A stretch of DNA of 64,000 bases from DASYQD01 sp963846495 (GTDB taxonomy: Bacteria; Acidobacteriota; Thermoanaerobaculia; Multivoradales; JAIOJS01): NCBI GenBank assembly GCA_963846495.1, contig CAWJWP010000035.1, forward strand, positions 434,001-498,000, given 5' to 3'. The position numbers were made by a program, and so were the translations under genes. Position 1 is the first letter of the stretch. Every line of letters begins with the position of its first letter. The notes beneath the pieces were generated by a model. The model made no database searches, had not been told where the DNA came from, and saw nothing but the letters and a program-made list of their open reading frames with translations. Of this stretch, positions 1 through 9,763 are shown one piece after another.

Positions 1-2582
1 CGCGCGGCCGGCAATCTCGCCAAGGGCGGGGACGTCGAACGGATCTCGGGATCGGCAACCGCCAAGAGCCGCGGCGGCGAAACCCCAGTGCGCTCGGCGA
101 AGCGAGCCCGGTCGGCACCCACGGCGGATGGTGAGACGCTCACCGCGAAACGTTTCACCAGCGGACCTCGGCTGGCGGCGGTGCGCAGGGCGGCCCACGG
201 CACCCCCCGCAACACGCGATCGGGAACGACGATCAGCCGCCGTACCTGTCGCAAGTCTGCCGTCACCGGATCCACGAGATCGCGGCCGAGTCGACTACCG
301 AACAGTCCCTGGCCGGTGACGTCCGATCGCGTGGCGATCGCACGAGCGAGCTCCGCGACCTCCTGGACCAGCTGCTTCCTGGGGATCGGCTGACGTACCA
401 GCCGTGGAGCGCGACCGCTGCGAACCACCCAGATGAGTAGTGCGTCGGGCAACGACCAGTACGAAAGCAGTGCGTCGTCCCCGTCCAGGCGACTCACCAG
501 GTCCTGGCCGTCACGGCGCGACGGTCGATGCCCAGGCTCCTGTCGGTCACCGTTCTCACCGTGCTCCCGAAACAGGAGCCCACGGGCTTGGTCGGCCGCC
601 CAGAACGCCGTCTCACCACTGGGATCGAGGCGCAAGGCGAGGGCGACTCGCTCGTCCGCCAGCCGCGCTTGCAGGTCGAAGAAGGAAACTCGCAGCGTTG
701 CGTCGTCGACTCGCCGTCGCTGACGCATCACCAGATCCGTGGCACGGTCCAGGTCGGCAGCAGCGTCGTTCAAGCGACCCAGCTGGCGCAAGGCGCGCGC
801 GCGGTCCATCAAGATCTCGGCCTGACCATACTCGTAGCCGCTTCGCTGCAGGGAGCCCAGCGCCTCGTCGAGATGTCGCAGCGCCGTCTGCGGCGCGGTC
901 TCGGCCTCTACCTCTCCCTGCACGGCGCGGATCCCTGCCAGGAGACGCTCACGATTGACCGCACTGTCGACGCGCGGCAGCCAGGACTCGGCTTCCTTCA
1001 GGTCGGCGAGGGCTTCGCGAGCATCTCCGGCCTTCGCCCGATGCATCGCGCGGGTCCATAACGAATCGGCGAAACCAAACGGCGTCCGCTGCTCGCGATC
1101 GAACGCCAAGAGCTCGGAGGCGAAGTCGGCCGCCGCGCGATGGTGGCCCTGCCGCGCGAGCGCAAATGAGGCGTTGCCGATGGAGAGCGCAAGGCGCTCC
1201 GAGCTCCCGTCTTCGAAGAGGTCGCTGAAGCCTCGCAGCCGGTGGACCCACGCCGAAGCAGGGTCGCCGAGCTCGTCGTAAACGCGACCGAGAAGGATGT
1301 TGGCAGAGGCCGTCCCCGCCCGGCTGCGTCCGCGTTCATTCGCCGCCAGGTAGTCCAAGCCGCTGCGCAGGGCTGCCCGGAGATCGAGAGTGGCAAGCCC
1401 GGCCATGGCAAGCACCCAGTGGCTCCTCGCCTCGACGGCAACATATCCGTGACCACGAGCGTGCTTCAGAACGCGTTCTGCTCCTGCCCGCGCCCGGTCG
1501 TAACGTTCCAATTGCAGCTGACAGCGAGCAATGCTCGCTTCGGCCCAAACCAACCGTGGGCTGCCCGTCAATCGAAACTGGCGGGCCGCCTGCAGGAAAG
1601 CACCGTGGGCGTTTTCATAGGCGTACGCTTGCAGCAACCGTTTGCCCCGGCCGAATGAGACGAGGCCATCGGCAAGTGCTCGCCTCGATCCGGGCGCCGC
1701 AGCCGCGACGCTCGCCACTTCCTCCGCTGGAAGGCGATCGCCGCTGAGTCGTTCCAGCCTCGCGGCGACAGCGGCCAGGCGCTGCTCCTCTCGCGTCCGG
1801 GCGGCATCGTCGCCGCGACTCACCGCCGAAGCCCAGGCGGCGAGACCGACGTCCTCGTACCACGCCTGCAAGAGCTCTGGGCGATCCTCGACTGGAGGCA
1901 GTGCGGCCGTGGCGGTCGGCTCACCATCGGCCTCGACCGGGGTGGGGCTCACGACCGCGAGCGCCGCCAAGTGGTCCCGGGCAACCTGTGACCAGGAAGG
2001 GTCGGGATCGTGCCGTAAGTAGGCTGTCCAGGCCTCGCGCGCGATGCGTCGCAAGTACAGCGACTCCATCGCCAGAGCACGGTTGAACAGCACCTGTGGG
2101 CGCGAGGAACGCCGGTCCATGCTGTCGAGGGCGCGGACGATGTCCTGCGGTCTGTTGAGCGCTCTGCCGCGGGCAAGCAGCGCGGCATCGCGGTCATCGC
2201 CGATGACGGAATCTCCGGCTGAACGTCCGCTGGCGCGCTGCAGGGTCTCGATAGCGTCGTCGTAGCGTCCGGTCAGGAGGAGCGCGACTCCCCAGGCGTG
2301 TAGGGTGCGCGGCGTCGGCCGGGCGAAAGCCGCCGTTTGGAGCTCCCGAGCGCACCTGAGCGCGGCGCCCGACACGGCTCGTCGCCGCATCGTCGGCTCC
2401 ACGCCGCCGACGCGAACGCCTGCGAGATGGGAAATGCCGAAGAAAGAGCAAAGCTGCTCGACCGCCGACCCTTCTTTCCGTGAAGCGGCGCCTGGCCCGT
2501 GCGCGGTAGCCGCCAGGCCGCTTGCCGCCACCAGGGCGACCGCAACTGCCCTGCGTGTGAGCCACGTCGCCCGGCGGGTCAT
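1..2582 (-). CDS. TPR-CHAT domain protein, 3' end cut by window edge
   Basis: One uninterrupted frame runs from an ATG at 2582 to the left edge (860 codons, no stop), so the gene continues outside the window. The start is MTRRATWLTRRAVAVALVAA, a basic then hydrophobic signal-like segment. Residues about 80-600 are helical TPR-like repeats, for example FNRALAMESLYLRRIAREAW. Near residue 781 is the CHAT signature LIVVPDRVLRGVPWAALR, followed by AVSVSPSA and LAVADP, the usual landmarks of the caspase-like CHAT fold; the catalytic His/Cys half would lie mostly beyond the edge. The architecture is common in Acidobacteriota. CHAT proteases are caspase-family peptidases; the substrate here is unknown. 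Neighbours give no operon link. Confidence 0.85.
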   Translation of the reverse strand, partial: MTRRATWLTRRAVAVALVAASGLAATAHGPGAASRKEGSAVEQLCSFFGISHLAGVRVGGVEPTMRRRAVSGAALRCARELQTAAFARPTPRTLHAWGVALLLTGRYDDAIETLQRASGRSAGDSVIGDDRDAALLARGRALNRPQDIVRALDSMDRRSSRPQVLFNRALAMESLYLRRIAREAWTAYLRHDPDPSWSQVARDHLAALAVVSPTPVEADGEPTATAALPPVEDRPELLQAWYEDVGLAAWASAVSRGDDAARTREEQRLAAVAARLERLSGDRLPAEEVASVAAAAPGSRRALADGLVSFGRGKRLLQAYAYENAHGAFLQAARQFRLTGSPRLVWAEASIARCQLQLERYDRARAGAERVLKHARGHGYVAVEARSHWVLAMAGLATLDLRAALRSGLDYLAANERGRSRAGTASANILLGRVYDELGDPASAWVHRLRGFSDLFEDGSSERLALSIGNASFALARQGHHRAAADFASELLAFDREQRTPFGFADSLWTRAMHRAKAGDAREALADLKEAESWLPRVDSAVNRERLLAGIRAVQGEVEAETAPQTALRHLDEALGSLQRSGYEYGQAEILMDRARALRQLGRLNDAAADLDRATDLVMRQRRRVDDATLRVSFFDLQARLADERVALALRLDPSGETAFWAADQARGLLFREHGENGDRQEPGHRPSRRDGQDLVSRLDGDDALLSYWSLPDALLIWVVRSGRAPRLVRQPIPRKQLVQEVAELARAIATRSDVTGQGLFGSRLGRDLVDPVTADLRQVRRLIVVPDRVLRGVPWAALRTAASRGPLVKRFAVSVSPSAVGADRARFAERTGVSPPRLLAVADPEIRSTSPPLARLPAA

Positions 2583-2729
2583 GGGACCCACCAGGTTGCG
2601 ATGCCCGTTCCTGCCTCGAGAAGGGCCTCCGCTTACGTCACACACCGGCCCCACGGACTCTTAGACGGACGCGGACGCGCCGTTTACCGCGGGCTGCGCC
2701 ATTCCAGCACGGCGGAGCCGGATCCCGAC

Positions 2730-4128
2730 TCAGCCCATGAAGCCCAGGTCCGTGCTCGCGAATCTTCCGAGGTTCGGCAGCACGAGCCCCATGTCGCTCT
2801 GCGCCACGCCGAACCACCGCGCCAGCGTCGCCGAGTACTCGTCGACCGAGGTCGTCGGGATCCACCGCCCCTGGTTGCCGGCGTCGTTGGGCCCGCCGAT
2901 CGCCAGCGTCGGCATGTCGCCGTAGAAGCGGCCGCCGCGGACGGCTCCGCCGGTGACGAAGTGATGGTTGCCCCAGCCGTGGTCGGAGCCGTTGCCATTG
3001 GCCTGGTAGGTGCGTCCGAAGTCCGACGCGGTGAAGGTGGTCACCGAATCGGCCACCGCCAGCTCGGTCATCGCCGCGTCGAACGCTGCGACCGCGTCGT
3101 CGAGCTCCGTCAGCAAGTCGGCATGCGCACCCTGCAGCGCGTCCGCTCCCACCTGGCCGTCGTGGGTGTCGTAGCCCTGGGCGGCGCAGAAGAAGATCTG
3201 CCGCCGCAGCCCCAGCGTCTCGCGCACCGAGACGAGCTGGGCGATCATCTTGAGCTGGTTGCCGAGGTCGGTGTCGGGGAAGGCCGTGGTGATCACCGGC
3301 GCCGCCTCGAGCGCGCCCGAGAGCAGCTCCTGGCTGTCGAGCGCGGTCTGGAAGATGCCGCGATAGCCGCGCTCGAAGAGGTTGCCGTGGCTCTTGCCGA
3401 GGATCGAGCGCACGGCCTGCGAGGCGGCGTCGGCGCCCTGGCTCGCCGGCACGTAGGAGGCGAGCCCCTGCGGCCCTTCCGATGACACCTGGTACTGCGT
3501 CACCACGTTGCCGACCTGGAAGGTGTTGCTGCCCGCCAGCGAGATCGACATCGAGATCTGCGCGTTCTCGTTGAGCGAGCGCAGCAGGTCGGCGGCGCGG
3601 CCGCCCCATCCCGTCTTCGCCGGCTGGTCGGGCAGCGACGTCTGCCAGTGCACGGTCTGGTCGGAGTGCGAGAAGAGCTGCGGCGGCACCGCCGCGGTGT
3701 GGTTGAGGTACTCGTCCTTCGTCAGCGGCGCGACCAGCGGGCCGACGTTGGCGACGACCGCCGCGCGGCCGCCGTTGAACATGCCGCGCAGCTTGGGCAG
3801 GTTGGGGTGCATCGCCCACGTGCGCGGGTCGCCGGCAGGCGTCTCGAGGGGAGTCAACGACAGCAATGAGCTCGAAGGCAGCGCCAGCCCGTCGCGCGCC
3901 GCCGCGTAGGCGGCGTAGTCGGAGGCGAGCGTCGGCACCAGCACGTTGTTGGCGTCGTTGCCGCCGTAGAGGAAGACGCAGACGAGCGGTCTTGTAGTCG
4001 CCGACGGTGGCGGCGGCGGCGATGCGGCGCAGGTCGAAGATGGTGTTGGCGAGCGCGGTCATGCCGACGGCCGCGCAGGCGGATTGGCGGAGGAAGATGC
4101 GGCGCGTGGAGCGGCGGATCTCGGCCAT
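2730..4128 (-). CDS. DUF1501 family secreted protein (frameshifted)
   Basis: The start at 4128 gives a twin-arginine-like leader (STRRIFLRQSACAAVGMTAL), then the reading frame shifts near 3991, where one extra base separates ...VGDYK from the continuing frame CVFLYGGNDANNVLVP. The rest reads to a TGA at 2730 and has DUF1501 landmarks: AMHPNLPKLRGMFNGGRAAV, the DTHDGQ segment, FTASDFGRTYQANGNGSDHGWG, and a C-terminal LGFMG. DUF1501 proteins are related to the sulfatase/alkaline phosphatase fold and are exported through Tat. It lies 27 bases downstream of a DUF1800 gene, the standard two-gene arrangement of these families. Function is undefined. The single indel is probably a sequencing error. 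Confidence 0.85.
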
Positions 4129-4155
4129 TTCTCGGTCTCCTGGTCTCGACGACGA

Positions 4156-6549
4156 CTACTTCTGAACCACGGATTCGGGGGTGATGCTCGCCAGCCAGAG
4201 CAGCGTCAGCACGCGCGCGTCGGGCGAGGTGCGCGGGAAGTCGGGATCGGCGAGCGCCGTCAACAGGATGCTGCGGGTGCCGTCGCTCATCGCGCCGCCG
4301 AAGAGCAGCAGGTCGACCTTGTCGAGGAGCGCGGCGTCGCTCGTCACCTGCGGCGACTGGAACGGCAGCAGGTTGAAGCGCAGCGGGCTGCTGCGGCCGC
4401 CCGTGCCGAGCAGTTGCTGGGTGAAGTTGGCGCCGGTGACGATGGTCGTCTCGCTGGTGATCTGGAACTCCGGCGACACCAGGTTCGCCTGCGCCACTTC
4501 GCCGGGCAGCGCGTAGGTGGGCTCGAAGAAGTTGAACACCGTCGGCGCGGCGAGCGGCACCTGGCCGAGGTTCCCCGCGCTGTTGGGGCCGACACCGAAC
4601 AGGCGCCAGCGGCCGGCGCGCGGCACGCCGTCGACGGCGCGCAGGAGACCGAGGAGGCGCACCACCGGCTCGCGCAAGTGGCCGTTGTCGGGCCGCGCCG
4701 CCACCGTCGTCGAGCGCGCCTCGTAGTCGAGCAGCAGGGCGCGCACGACCGTCGCCATGTCGCCGCGCTGCCCGGCGCCGTTGTTGTCGAACACCTGGCC
4801 GCAGCGATAGACGTACGCCGGGCTCGGGTTGCTCGTCACCAGCCGCTGGATGAGCGCGCGGCAGACGAACGGCCCGACATTGGGGTGGTGGAAGATGACG
4901 TCGAGCGCGTCCTCGAGGTCGTCGCGGGCGCTCTGCCCCGCCGGCAGCGTGGCGCCGTCGAGCAGCAGCTTGGCGCCGGTGTCGTGGTAGAAGGCCCACG
5001 GCTCCATCGGGATGCGGTAGTTGCGCTGCGGCCGGAAGAAGCGCCCGGGCTGGCTCTGGTTCTGGCCGCCGAAGGTCCAGCCGGTGAAGGCGCGCGACAG
5101 CCCCAGCACGACGTCCTGGTCGTAAGTGGGAATCGGCTGGTTCTGCACGTCGAGCTTGAGAGTTCCGTCGGGGTGCAGCTTGTAGAGGCCGATGCTGAAC
5201 AGCTGCAGGATCTCGCGCGGGTAGTTCTCGTTGGGGTTGCGGCCGAGCTCGGCGATCGACCTGGTGCTCCCCGCCATGTCGAGGTAGACGCCCATGCTCG
5301 GCGACAGCGTCACCGCCTCGAGCAGCTCGCGGAAGTTGCCGAAGGCTTGCTCGCCGAGGATGTCGAGGTACGAGGCCATGCCGTCGGCGCCGTTGCGCAC
5401 GTCGGCGTCGCGCGCCGAGATGACGAACAGCTCGGAGAGCGCGAAGACGACGCGCTGGCGCAGCTGGTCGGGCGCGGTCACTGCCTGCTCGACCAGCGAC
5501 TCGACGACGAGGCCGGGGTTGGGCTGCGCGTCGTCGGGGAGCTGCCCCTCGAGCTCGTCGTACTTGACGAGGTGCGAGCTGCGCGGCGCCGCCATCTGCT
5601 GGTCGAGCCAGGCGCGCAGGTTGGGCAGCTGCTGCAGCGCCTCGACCTCGCCCGGCCGCGCGCCGTAGGTGGCCTGCATGAGCATGCGCGCGGCGTCGTC
5701 GGCGGTGGGCGGACCGCTCGGCAGCGCGGGCGGCGACGGCGGCGGCGTGAAGGTCTGGCTGCCGGTCGTCTTGCGGAAGAAGCCCTTGATCTCGCCCGCG
5801 GGATAACTGGCGGTGTGGAGGTTCAAGTAGAGCTCGCCGCCCTGCAACGCGGCGAGGATGCTCGCCTTGCTGTAGGTCCCTGCCGCCTGGATCGTCCAGA
5901 CGCGGGCACCGTCGGCCTGCGGCGTCGCGGTGTCGACGTCGAAGAGGATGGTGCCGTCGAAGGCGTGGATGTGCTGGCTGGTGATCACGCCGGTGAGGTT
6001 CGCGTAGCTGTAGCGGAGGAAGGCGGTGGACTGGTCCTGCGTCAGCGTCAGGGTCGCGGAGCCCGAGCCGCCGCTCACCGCGCCGCCCTGCGGTGTGAGC
6101 GTGCCGACGAACAGCGTTCCGCCAGCCTCCGACGGCGGTGGCGGCGGCGGCGCGTTGTTGTACGCGTAGACGCCGGTGACGACGGCGCTCGCCGCCATGC
6201 CTTTCTTGTAGGCGAAGGCCTTGACGGTGGTCGCCGCGGTGATCGGGATGGGCGCGGTGAAGACCGGGCTCGTCTTGCGCGACGGGCTGGTGCCGTTGGT
6301 CGTGTAGTAGATGGTGGCGCCGGCGGTCGCGCTGGCGAGCGTGACGAGATTGTTGGGCGGCGTGAGCGTGCCCGGCGCCGGGCTGAAGGTCGGCGCGGCC
6401 ACCGTCGCCTTCGCCTCGGCGGTGATCGCGGCCGTGTCGGTCGTCGCCGCCGCGACGGCGGTCGCGTGATGGTGATGGCCCTGCTGCGCCGTCGCCGGCA
6501 CGACTACCGAGAAGAGCGCCACCAGGAACGTCCCGCCGAGTCGTCTCAT
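4156..6549 (-). CDS. DUF1800 family secreted protein with chitobiase-like and CHRD domains
   Basis: The ATG at 6549 is chosen because GGAGG lies seven bases upstream and it yields a clean signal peptide (MRRLGGTFLVALFSVVVPATA); the frame is open to 6639. Domain order: signal, residues 1-22; a chitobiase C-terminal type beta-sandwich, about 50-125 (AGATIYYTTNGTSPS, then TTVKAFAYKKG); a CHRD-like domain, about 145-265 (ITSQHIHAFDG, then AGEIKGFFRK); and the DUF1800 body, about 280-790 (ARMLMQATYGARPGEVEAL, NPNENYPREILQLFSIGLY, TYDQDVVLGLSRAFTGWTFG). About 797 residues. It sits directly upstream of the DUF1501 gene and is likely co-transcribed. The role of the pair is unknown; export and the sandwich domains suggest work at the cell surface. 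Confidence 0.88.
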   Translation of the reverse strand: MRRLGGTFLVALFSVVVPATAQQGHHHHATAVAAATTDTAAITAEAKATVAAPTFSPAPGTLTPPNNLVTLASATAGATIYYTTNGTSPSRKTSPVFTAPIPITAATTVKAFAYKKGMAASAVVTGVYAYNNAPPPPPPSEAGGTLFVGTLTPQGGAVSGGSGSATLTLTQDQSTAFLRYSYANLTGVITSQHIHAFDGTILFDVDTATPQADGARVWTIQAAGTYSKASILAALQGGELYLNLHTASYPAGEIKGFFRKTTGSQTFTPPPSPPALPSGPPTADDAARMLMQATYGARPGEVEALQQLPNLRAWLDQQMAAPRSSHLVKYDELEGQLPDDAQPNPGLVVESLVEQAVTAPDQLRQRVVFALSELFVISARDADVRNGADGMASYLDILGEQAFGNFRELLEAVTLSPSMGVYLDMAGSTRSIAELGRNPNENYPREILQLFSIGLYKLHPDGTLKLDVQNQPIPTYDQDVVLGLSRAFTGWTFGGQNQSQPGRFFRPQRNYRIPMEPWAFYHDTGAKLLLDGATLPAGQSARDDLEDALDVIFHHPNVGPFVCRALIQRLVTSNPSPAYVYRCGQVFDNNGAGQRGDMATVVRALLLDYEARSTTVAARPDNGHLREPVVRLLGLLRAVDGVPRAGRWRLFGVGPNSAGNLGQVPLAAPTVFNFFEPTYALPGEVAQANLVSPEFQITSETTIVTGANFTQQLLGTGGRSSPLRFNLLPFQSPQVTSDAALLDKVDLLLFGGAMSDGTRSILLTALADPDFPRTSPDARVLTLLWLASITPESVVQK

Positions 6550-6686
6550 CGCGCGACCTCCGCTCTGGTCTGTTGCCGCCGATCCCCTGACCTTGGGGCG
6601 TGGAACCCGGCGCCGCGCGAAAACTTGCGGCTGCGACATAAATCACTCGCGCCGGCGGCGCCGGCAGGGTCGCGAGACGAGCGCCG

Positions 6687-7541
6687 TTAGCGCTGCACAG
6701 TCACCGCGGCGAGCAGCCGCGCAACGACGGTCGAGCCTCGGTGCTCGGAATCCGCTGAAGGGTCGTAAGCGGTGATCGACAGCGCGGCGAGCTCGAGGCG
6801 CTCGGCGGCGGCGACGATCGCCGCAGCAACCTCGTCGACGCGCAACCCGCCCGGGCAAGCGTAGAGGTTGGCGCGCAGCTCGGATGGGTCGAGAACGTCG
6901 AGGTCGAGGTGGAGGTAGAGCCGCTCGGCGCGCGCCGCCAGCGCATCGAGCGCACCGTCGAGCCGCGCCGGCTCGGCGCGCAACGCGTCGGGCGGCAGCC
7001 AGGTCACCGCCGAAGCAACGAGCATGCGCTGCTCCTCCTCGTCGAGGTCGCGCGCACCCAGGAGCACGACCCGCTCCTCGGCAACCGGCGTGAAGCCGGC
7101 GAAGGAGCGCGCGACGTTAGTCCACGCGCGCCCGGCGAGCGTCGCGAGAGCGGTGCCGTCGAAGAAACCCGACGGCGACGTCTCCGGCGTGTTGAAGTCG
7201 GCGTGCGCATCGAGCCAGAGCACCGCGGTCTCCGGCGGCAAAGCCGCCATCGCACCCAGCGCCGCGTAGCCGCAGTTGCCCGACAGCACGACGGGCAGCC
7301 GGCCGGTCTCGCGCGCCGCGGCGACCTCCCGGCGCACCTCGCGCTGGAGCGCGATGACGGCGGCGACCTCCGGGAAGAAGCCGTCCGGCAACCGCACCGG
7401 CCGCACCTCGACGTCGTGCCCGGCGGCTGTCAGCGCCGGCGGCAACGTCGCCGACAGCTCGCGCGGACCGCGGCCCATGCGCTCGTCCAAGCGGCCGCAG
7501 TCGTAAGGGACCTCGATCAAGCTCAGCGGAGTCGGGGGCAT
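6687..7541 (-). CDS. arginase/agmatinase family hydrolase
   Basis: The start at 7541 (MPPTPLSLIEVPYDCG) is preferred over an upstream in-frame start at 7631 whose extra 30 residues look non-coding. The 284-residue protein has ureohydrolase landmarks: GNCGYAALGAMAALP in place of the usual GGDHS, LWLDAHADFNTPETSPSGFF with the DAHAD metal ligands, and LHLDLDVLDPS with the DxD ligands. Family members use two manganese ions to hydrolyse guanidino groups (arginine, agmatine, formiminoglutamate). The GNC replacement of GGDHS occurs in a divergent arginase subgroup, so the substrate cannot be named. It stands alone between divergent neighbours. Confidence 0.8.
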   Translation of the reverse strand: MPPTPLSLIEVPYDCGRLDERMGRGPRELSATLPPALTAAGHDVEVRPVRLPDGFFPEVAAVIALQREVRREVAAARETGRLPVVLSGNCGYAALGAMAALPPETAVLWLDAHADFNTPETSPSGFFDGTALATLAGRAWTNVARSFAGFTPVAEERVVLLGARDLDEEEQRMLVASAVTWLPPDALRAEPARLDGALDALAARAERLYLHLDLDVLDPSELRANLYACPGGLRVDEVAAAIVAAAERLELAALSITAYDPSADSEHRGSTVVARLLAAVTVQR

Positions 7542-7703
7542 GGCATCAAGCCTATTGGACGAACGGCCCGGGCTCGACCGGCGAGCTCCGCAGCTCTTCC
7601 GCTGTGTTCGTCGACGCGGCTGTTCCGGCACCCATCTTCGCCTGTCTCAACTGCTGAAGGGTCCACATCGGGTTCTTCAACACACACCTGGAGGTCACAC
7701 ACC

Positions 7704-8156
7704 ATGCATCGGCAGAGAACGATCCTCGGGGCTTCCCTTCTCGCTCTCCTCGTCTCCCTCTCGTTCGCCTCGGCCGCCGTTGCGGACTGCAAGGAGATCC
7801 TGGCGTCGTCGAACACCGCCTGGATCGAAGAGTCCCTAGCGGAGGTGGGCGAGGTCCGCGGGTACATCAACGGCAGCATCTTCCTCAAGTACGACGACGA
7901 GCAGCCGGCCACTTCGAAAGGCGCGCCCAACCTGGTGATCGTCACCCAGGAGGGGGAGCTGCGGCTGTGGGTCGCCGGCAAGAGCTTCCAGCGCGAGGAC
8001 GGCTCGTGGGTGCGCTCCCTGACGACGGTCAGCGGTGAGGGCACCGGCGGCTGGGCAGACCACACCATTCTCCTCGACTTCGAGGGCACGTTCTTCCCCG
8101 GCCAGAGCGGCGATTACCAAATCTCCGGCAAGATCTGCCCGCCCGGCGAGGCGTAG
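7704..8156 (+). CDS. small secreted protein, unknown function
   Basis: A 150-residue protein starting at 7704, preceded by GGAGG at a nine-base distance. Residues 1-26 are a clear Sec signal (LGASLLALLVSLSFASAAVA), with cleavage likely before DCKEIL. The mature part is rich in beta-type sequence (GSIFLKYDDEQ, NLVIVTQEGELRLWVAGKSF, HTILLDFEGTFFPG) and has two cysteines near the ends (ADCKEI and KICPPG) that could form a disulfide. I recognise no family. It is transcribed alone, convergent with nudC. Confidence 0.65.
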   Translation: MHRQRTILGASLLALLVSLSFASAAVADCKEILASSNTAWIEESLAEVGEVRGYINGSIFLKYDDEQPATSKGAPNLVIVTQEGELRLWVAGKSFQREDGSWVRSLTTVSGEGTGGWADHTILLDFEGTFFPGQSGDYQISGKICPPGEA

Positions 8157-8179
8157 CGCCGACGCGAGCGCTGCGGCGA

Positions 8180-8998
8180 TCAGCCCGGCCACGTCATCAG
8201 CCGCGCCGGATCGCCGCCGCGCTCGCGCACCCACGCGTCGATCAGCGTGCGGGCGATGCTGAACGCCGGCGGCACCGGCGGCAGCTCCTCGAGCGAGCAC
8301 CAGTGCGCCTCGGCGATCTCGGCGGTGTCGACCTGCAGCTCGCCCGAGCCGTGCTCGGCGGTGAAGCCGATCATCAGCGAGTCGGGGAACGGCCACGGCT
8401 GGCTGCCGAAGTAGCGCACGCCGTCGACCTCGATGCCGACCTCCTCGCGGATCTCGCGCCGCACCGCCTCCTCGAGCGTCTCGCCGGGCTCGACGAAACC
8501 GGCGAGCGTGCTGTAGAGACCGGGCGGCAGGTGGTTGCCACGGCCGAGCAGCACGCGGTCGCCGCGCCGCACCAGCACGATCACCGCCGGCGAGATGCGC
8601 GGGAAGGTGGTGAGCTCGCAGCGCGGGCAGCGGCGCGACAGCTCGCCCGCCGACTCTTCGTTGGCGGCGCCGCAGCGCCCACAGAAGCGATGCGTGCGCC
8701 CCCACTCGACGACGTGCAGCGCGCGCATGGCGAGCCGCACCTCGTCGGCGGGCAGCACCGGCAGCAGGCTGCGCACCTCGCGCAGCGCCGTGCCCGCCGG
8801 CAGCTCGATGCCTGACGGGAGGTCCGCCACGCGCAGCTCGGGACCTTCCGGCAACCCCAGCGCAAAATGAGGCAGATCGCCGATGCTCAGCTCGGCTCGC
8901 GGCAACATAGCGAGCGCCGGCCGGCCGCCGTCGTCGCGCACGAGGACGCGGCGCCGTTCGAAGACGAGCAGGCGATGGCCTTCCGCGTCGATGCTCAC
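8180..8998 (-). CDS. nudC: NAD(+) diphosphatase (NudC-type Nudix hydrolase)
   Basis: Start taken at a GTG at 8998, because the longer frame to 9085 would run across the divergent gene at 9033. The roughly 272-residue protein has a four-cysteine zinc ribbon (CGRCG, CPRCE), then ISPAVIVLVRRGDRVLLGRG, the Nudix box GFVEPGETLEEAVRREIREE and the NudC-type SQPWPFPDSLMIGF segment. NudC hydrolyses NADH/NAD+ to NMN and AMP and removes NAD caps from RNA. The short spacing to the divergent zinc-finger gene implies a shared promoter region. Confidence 0.92.
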   Translation of the reverse strand: MSIDAEGHRLLVFERRRVLVRDDGGRPALAMLPRAELSIGDLPHFALGLPEGPELRVADLPSGIELPAGTALREVRSLLPVLPADEVRLAMRALHVVEWGRTHRFCGRCGAANEESAGELSRRCPRCELTTFPRISPAVIVLVRRGDRVLLGRGNHLPPGLYSTLAGFVEPGETLEEAVRREIREEVGIEVDGVRYFGSQPWPFPDSLMIGFTAEHGSGELQVDTAEIAEAHWCSLEELPPVPPAFSIARTLIDAWVRERGGDPARLMTWPG

Positions 8999-9032
8999 GC
9001 GCTCAGCATCGCACGCGTGTAAGGTGGAAGCG

Positions 9033-9305
9033 ATGCCCAGCCCTTGCCAGCATCTCGAGTCGATCCAGGTCAGCACGACCGACAAGCGCTACTGCGAAGA
9101 CTGCGTGAAGATCGGCAGCTCCTGGTTGCACCTGCGCCTCTGCCTGAGCTGCGGCCACGTCGGCTGCTGCGATTCCTCGCCCAACCGCCACGCGACGAAA
9201 CACTTCCGTTCGAGCGCCCATCCCCTGATCCGCTCCATCGAGCCCGGCGAGAGCTGGGTCTGGTGCTACGTCGACGAAGTCATGCCTGGCGAGCTCCCCG
9301 CCTGA
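9033..9305 (+). CDS. UBP-type zinc finger domain protein
   Basis: A 90-residue protein from an ATG at 9033 with the spacing of a ZnF-UBP domain: CQHL, CEDCVKIG, LRLCLSCGHVGCCDSSPNRHA, then KHFRSSAHPLI and SWVWCYVDE. Cys and His residues are all present, so the zinc sites should be intact. In eukaryotes the fold binds the ubiquitin C-terminus; stand-alone bacterial versions are common but have no agreed role. It is divergent from nudC with about 35 bases between start codons. Confidence 0.88.
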   Translation: MPSPCQHLESIQVSTTDKRYCEDCVKIGSSWLHLRLCLSCGHVGCCDSSPNRHATKHFRSSAHPLIRSIEPGESWVWCYVDEVMPGELPA

Positions 9306-9358
9306 GCTCGGCAGCGGCGCGAATCGGATCGGCGGTCCAACGCCGGTAGGATCAGCTC

Positions 9359-9763
9359 ATGGATGTCGAAGCGCTGGCAGCAGCCATCCGCGCCGTTCTC
9401 GATCGCGGGCATCGCGATGTGCTAACGGCTTACCTCTTCGGTAGCACGGCGCGGGGAACACGACGGGCGAGCAGCGACGTGGACCTCGGGATCCTCCTCG
9501 CCGGAGGTCCGCCCACCAGCTTGCAGGGTTTGAAGCTCGACTTGGAAGGCGAGCTCGAAAGTAGCCTCGACCTGCCGGTGCAGCTCGTCGTGCTCAACTC
9601 CGCGCCTCCGGACCTCGTACACCGCGTGCTGCGCGACGGCATCCTGCTGCTCGACCGCGACCCATCGGCCCGCATCCGGTTCGAGACCCGCTCTCGGCGC
9701 GAGTACTTCGACCTGCTCCCCTACTTGCGCCAGTATCGGCGGTGGCGACCGCCAGCGTCATGA
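9359..9763 (+). CDS. mntA: MntA-type nucleotidyltransferase (antitoxin of MntA/HepT pair)
   Basis: A 134-residue minimal nucleotidyltransferase. The active-site motif is AYLFGSTARGTRRASSDVDL (GSx10DxD), with a later LPVQLVVLNSAPPDLVHRVL segment as in MntA proteins. MntA adds AMP residues to the HepT RNase toxin and silences it. The stop codon at 9761 overlaps an ATG at 9760 (ATGA), which is how the toxin gene normally follows, but here only a fragment of hepT is left. The antitoxin therefore seems to survive without its toxin. Confidence 0.82.
   Translation: MDVEALAAAIRAVLDRGHRDVLTAYLFGSTARGTRRASSDVDLGILLAGGPPTSLQGLKLDLEGELESSLDLPVQLVVLNSAPPDLVHRVLRDGILLLDRDPSARIRFETRSRREYFDLLPYLRQYRRWRPPAS

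Noticed and set aside
3854..6690. Very long overlapping open frames (over 800 codons) on both strands in several regions, such as 3854-6646 and 4084-6690
   Set aside because: They are antisense or shifted shadows of the DUF1501/DUF1800 genes, rich in Arg/Ala/Gly and without domains; high GC keeps all frames open.
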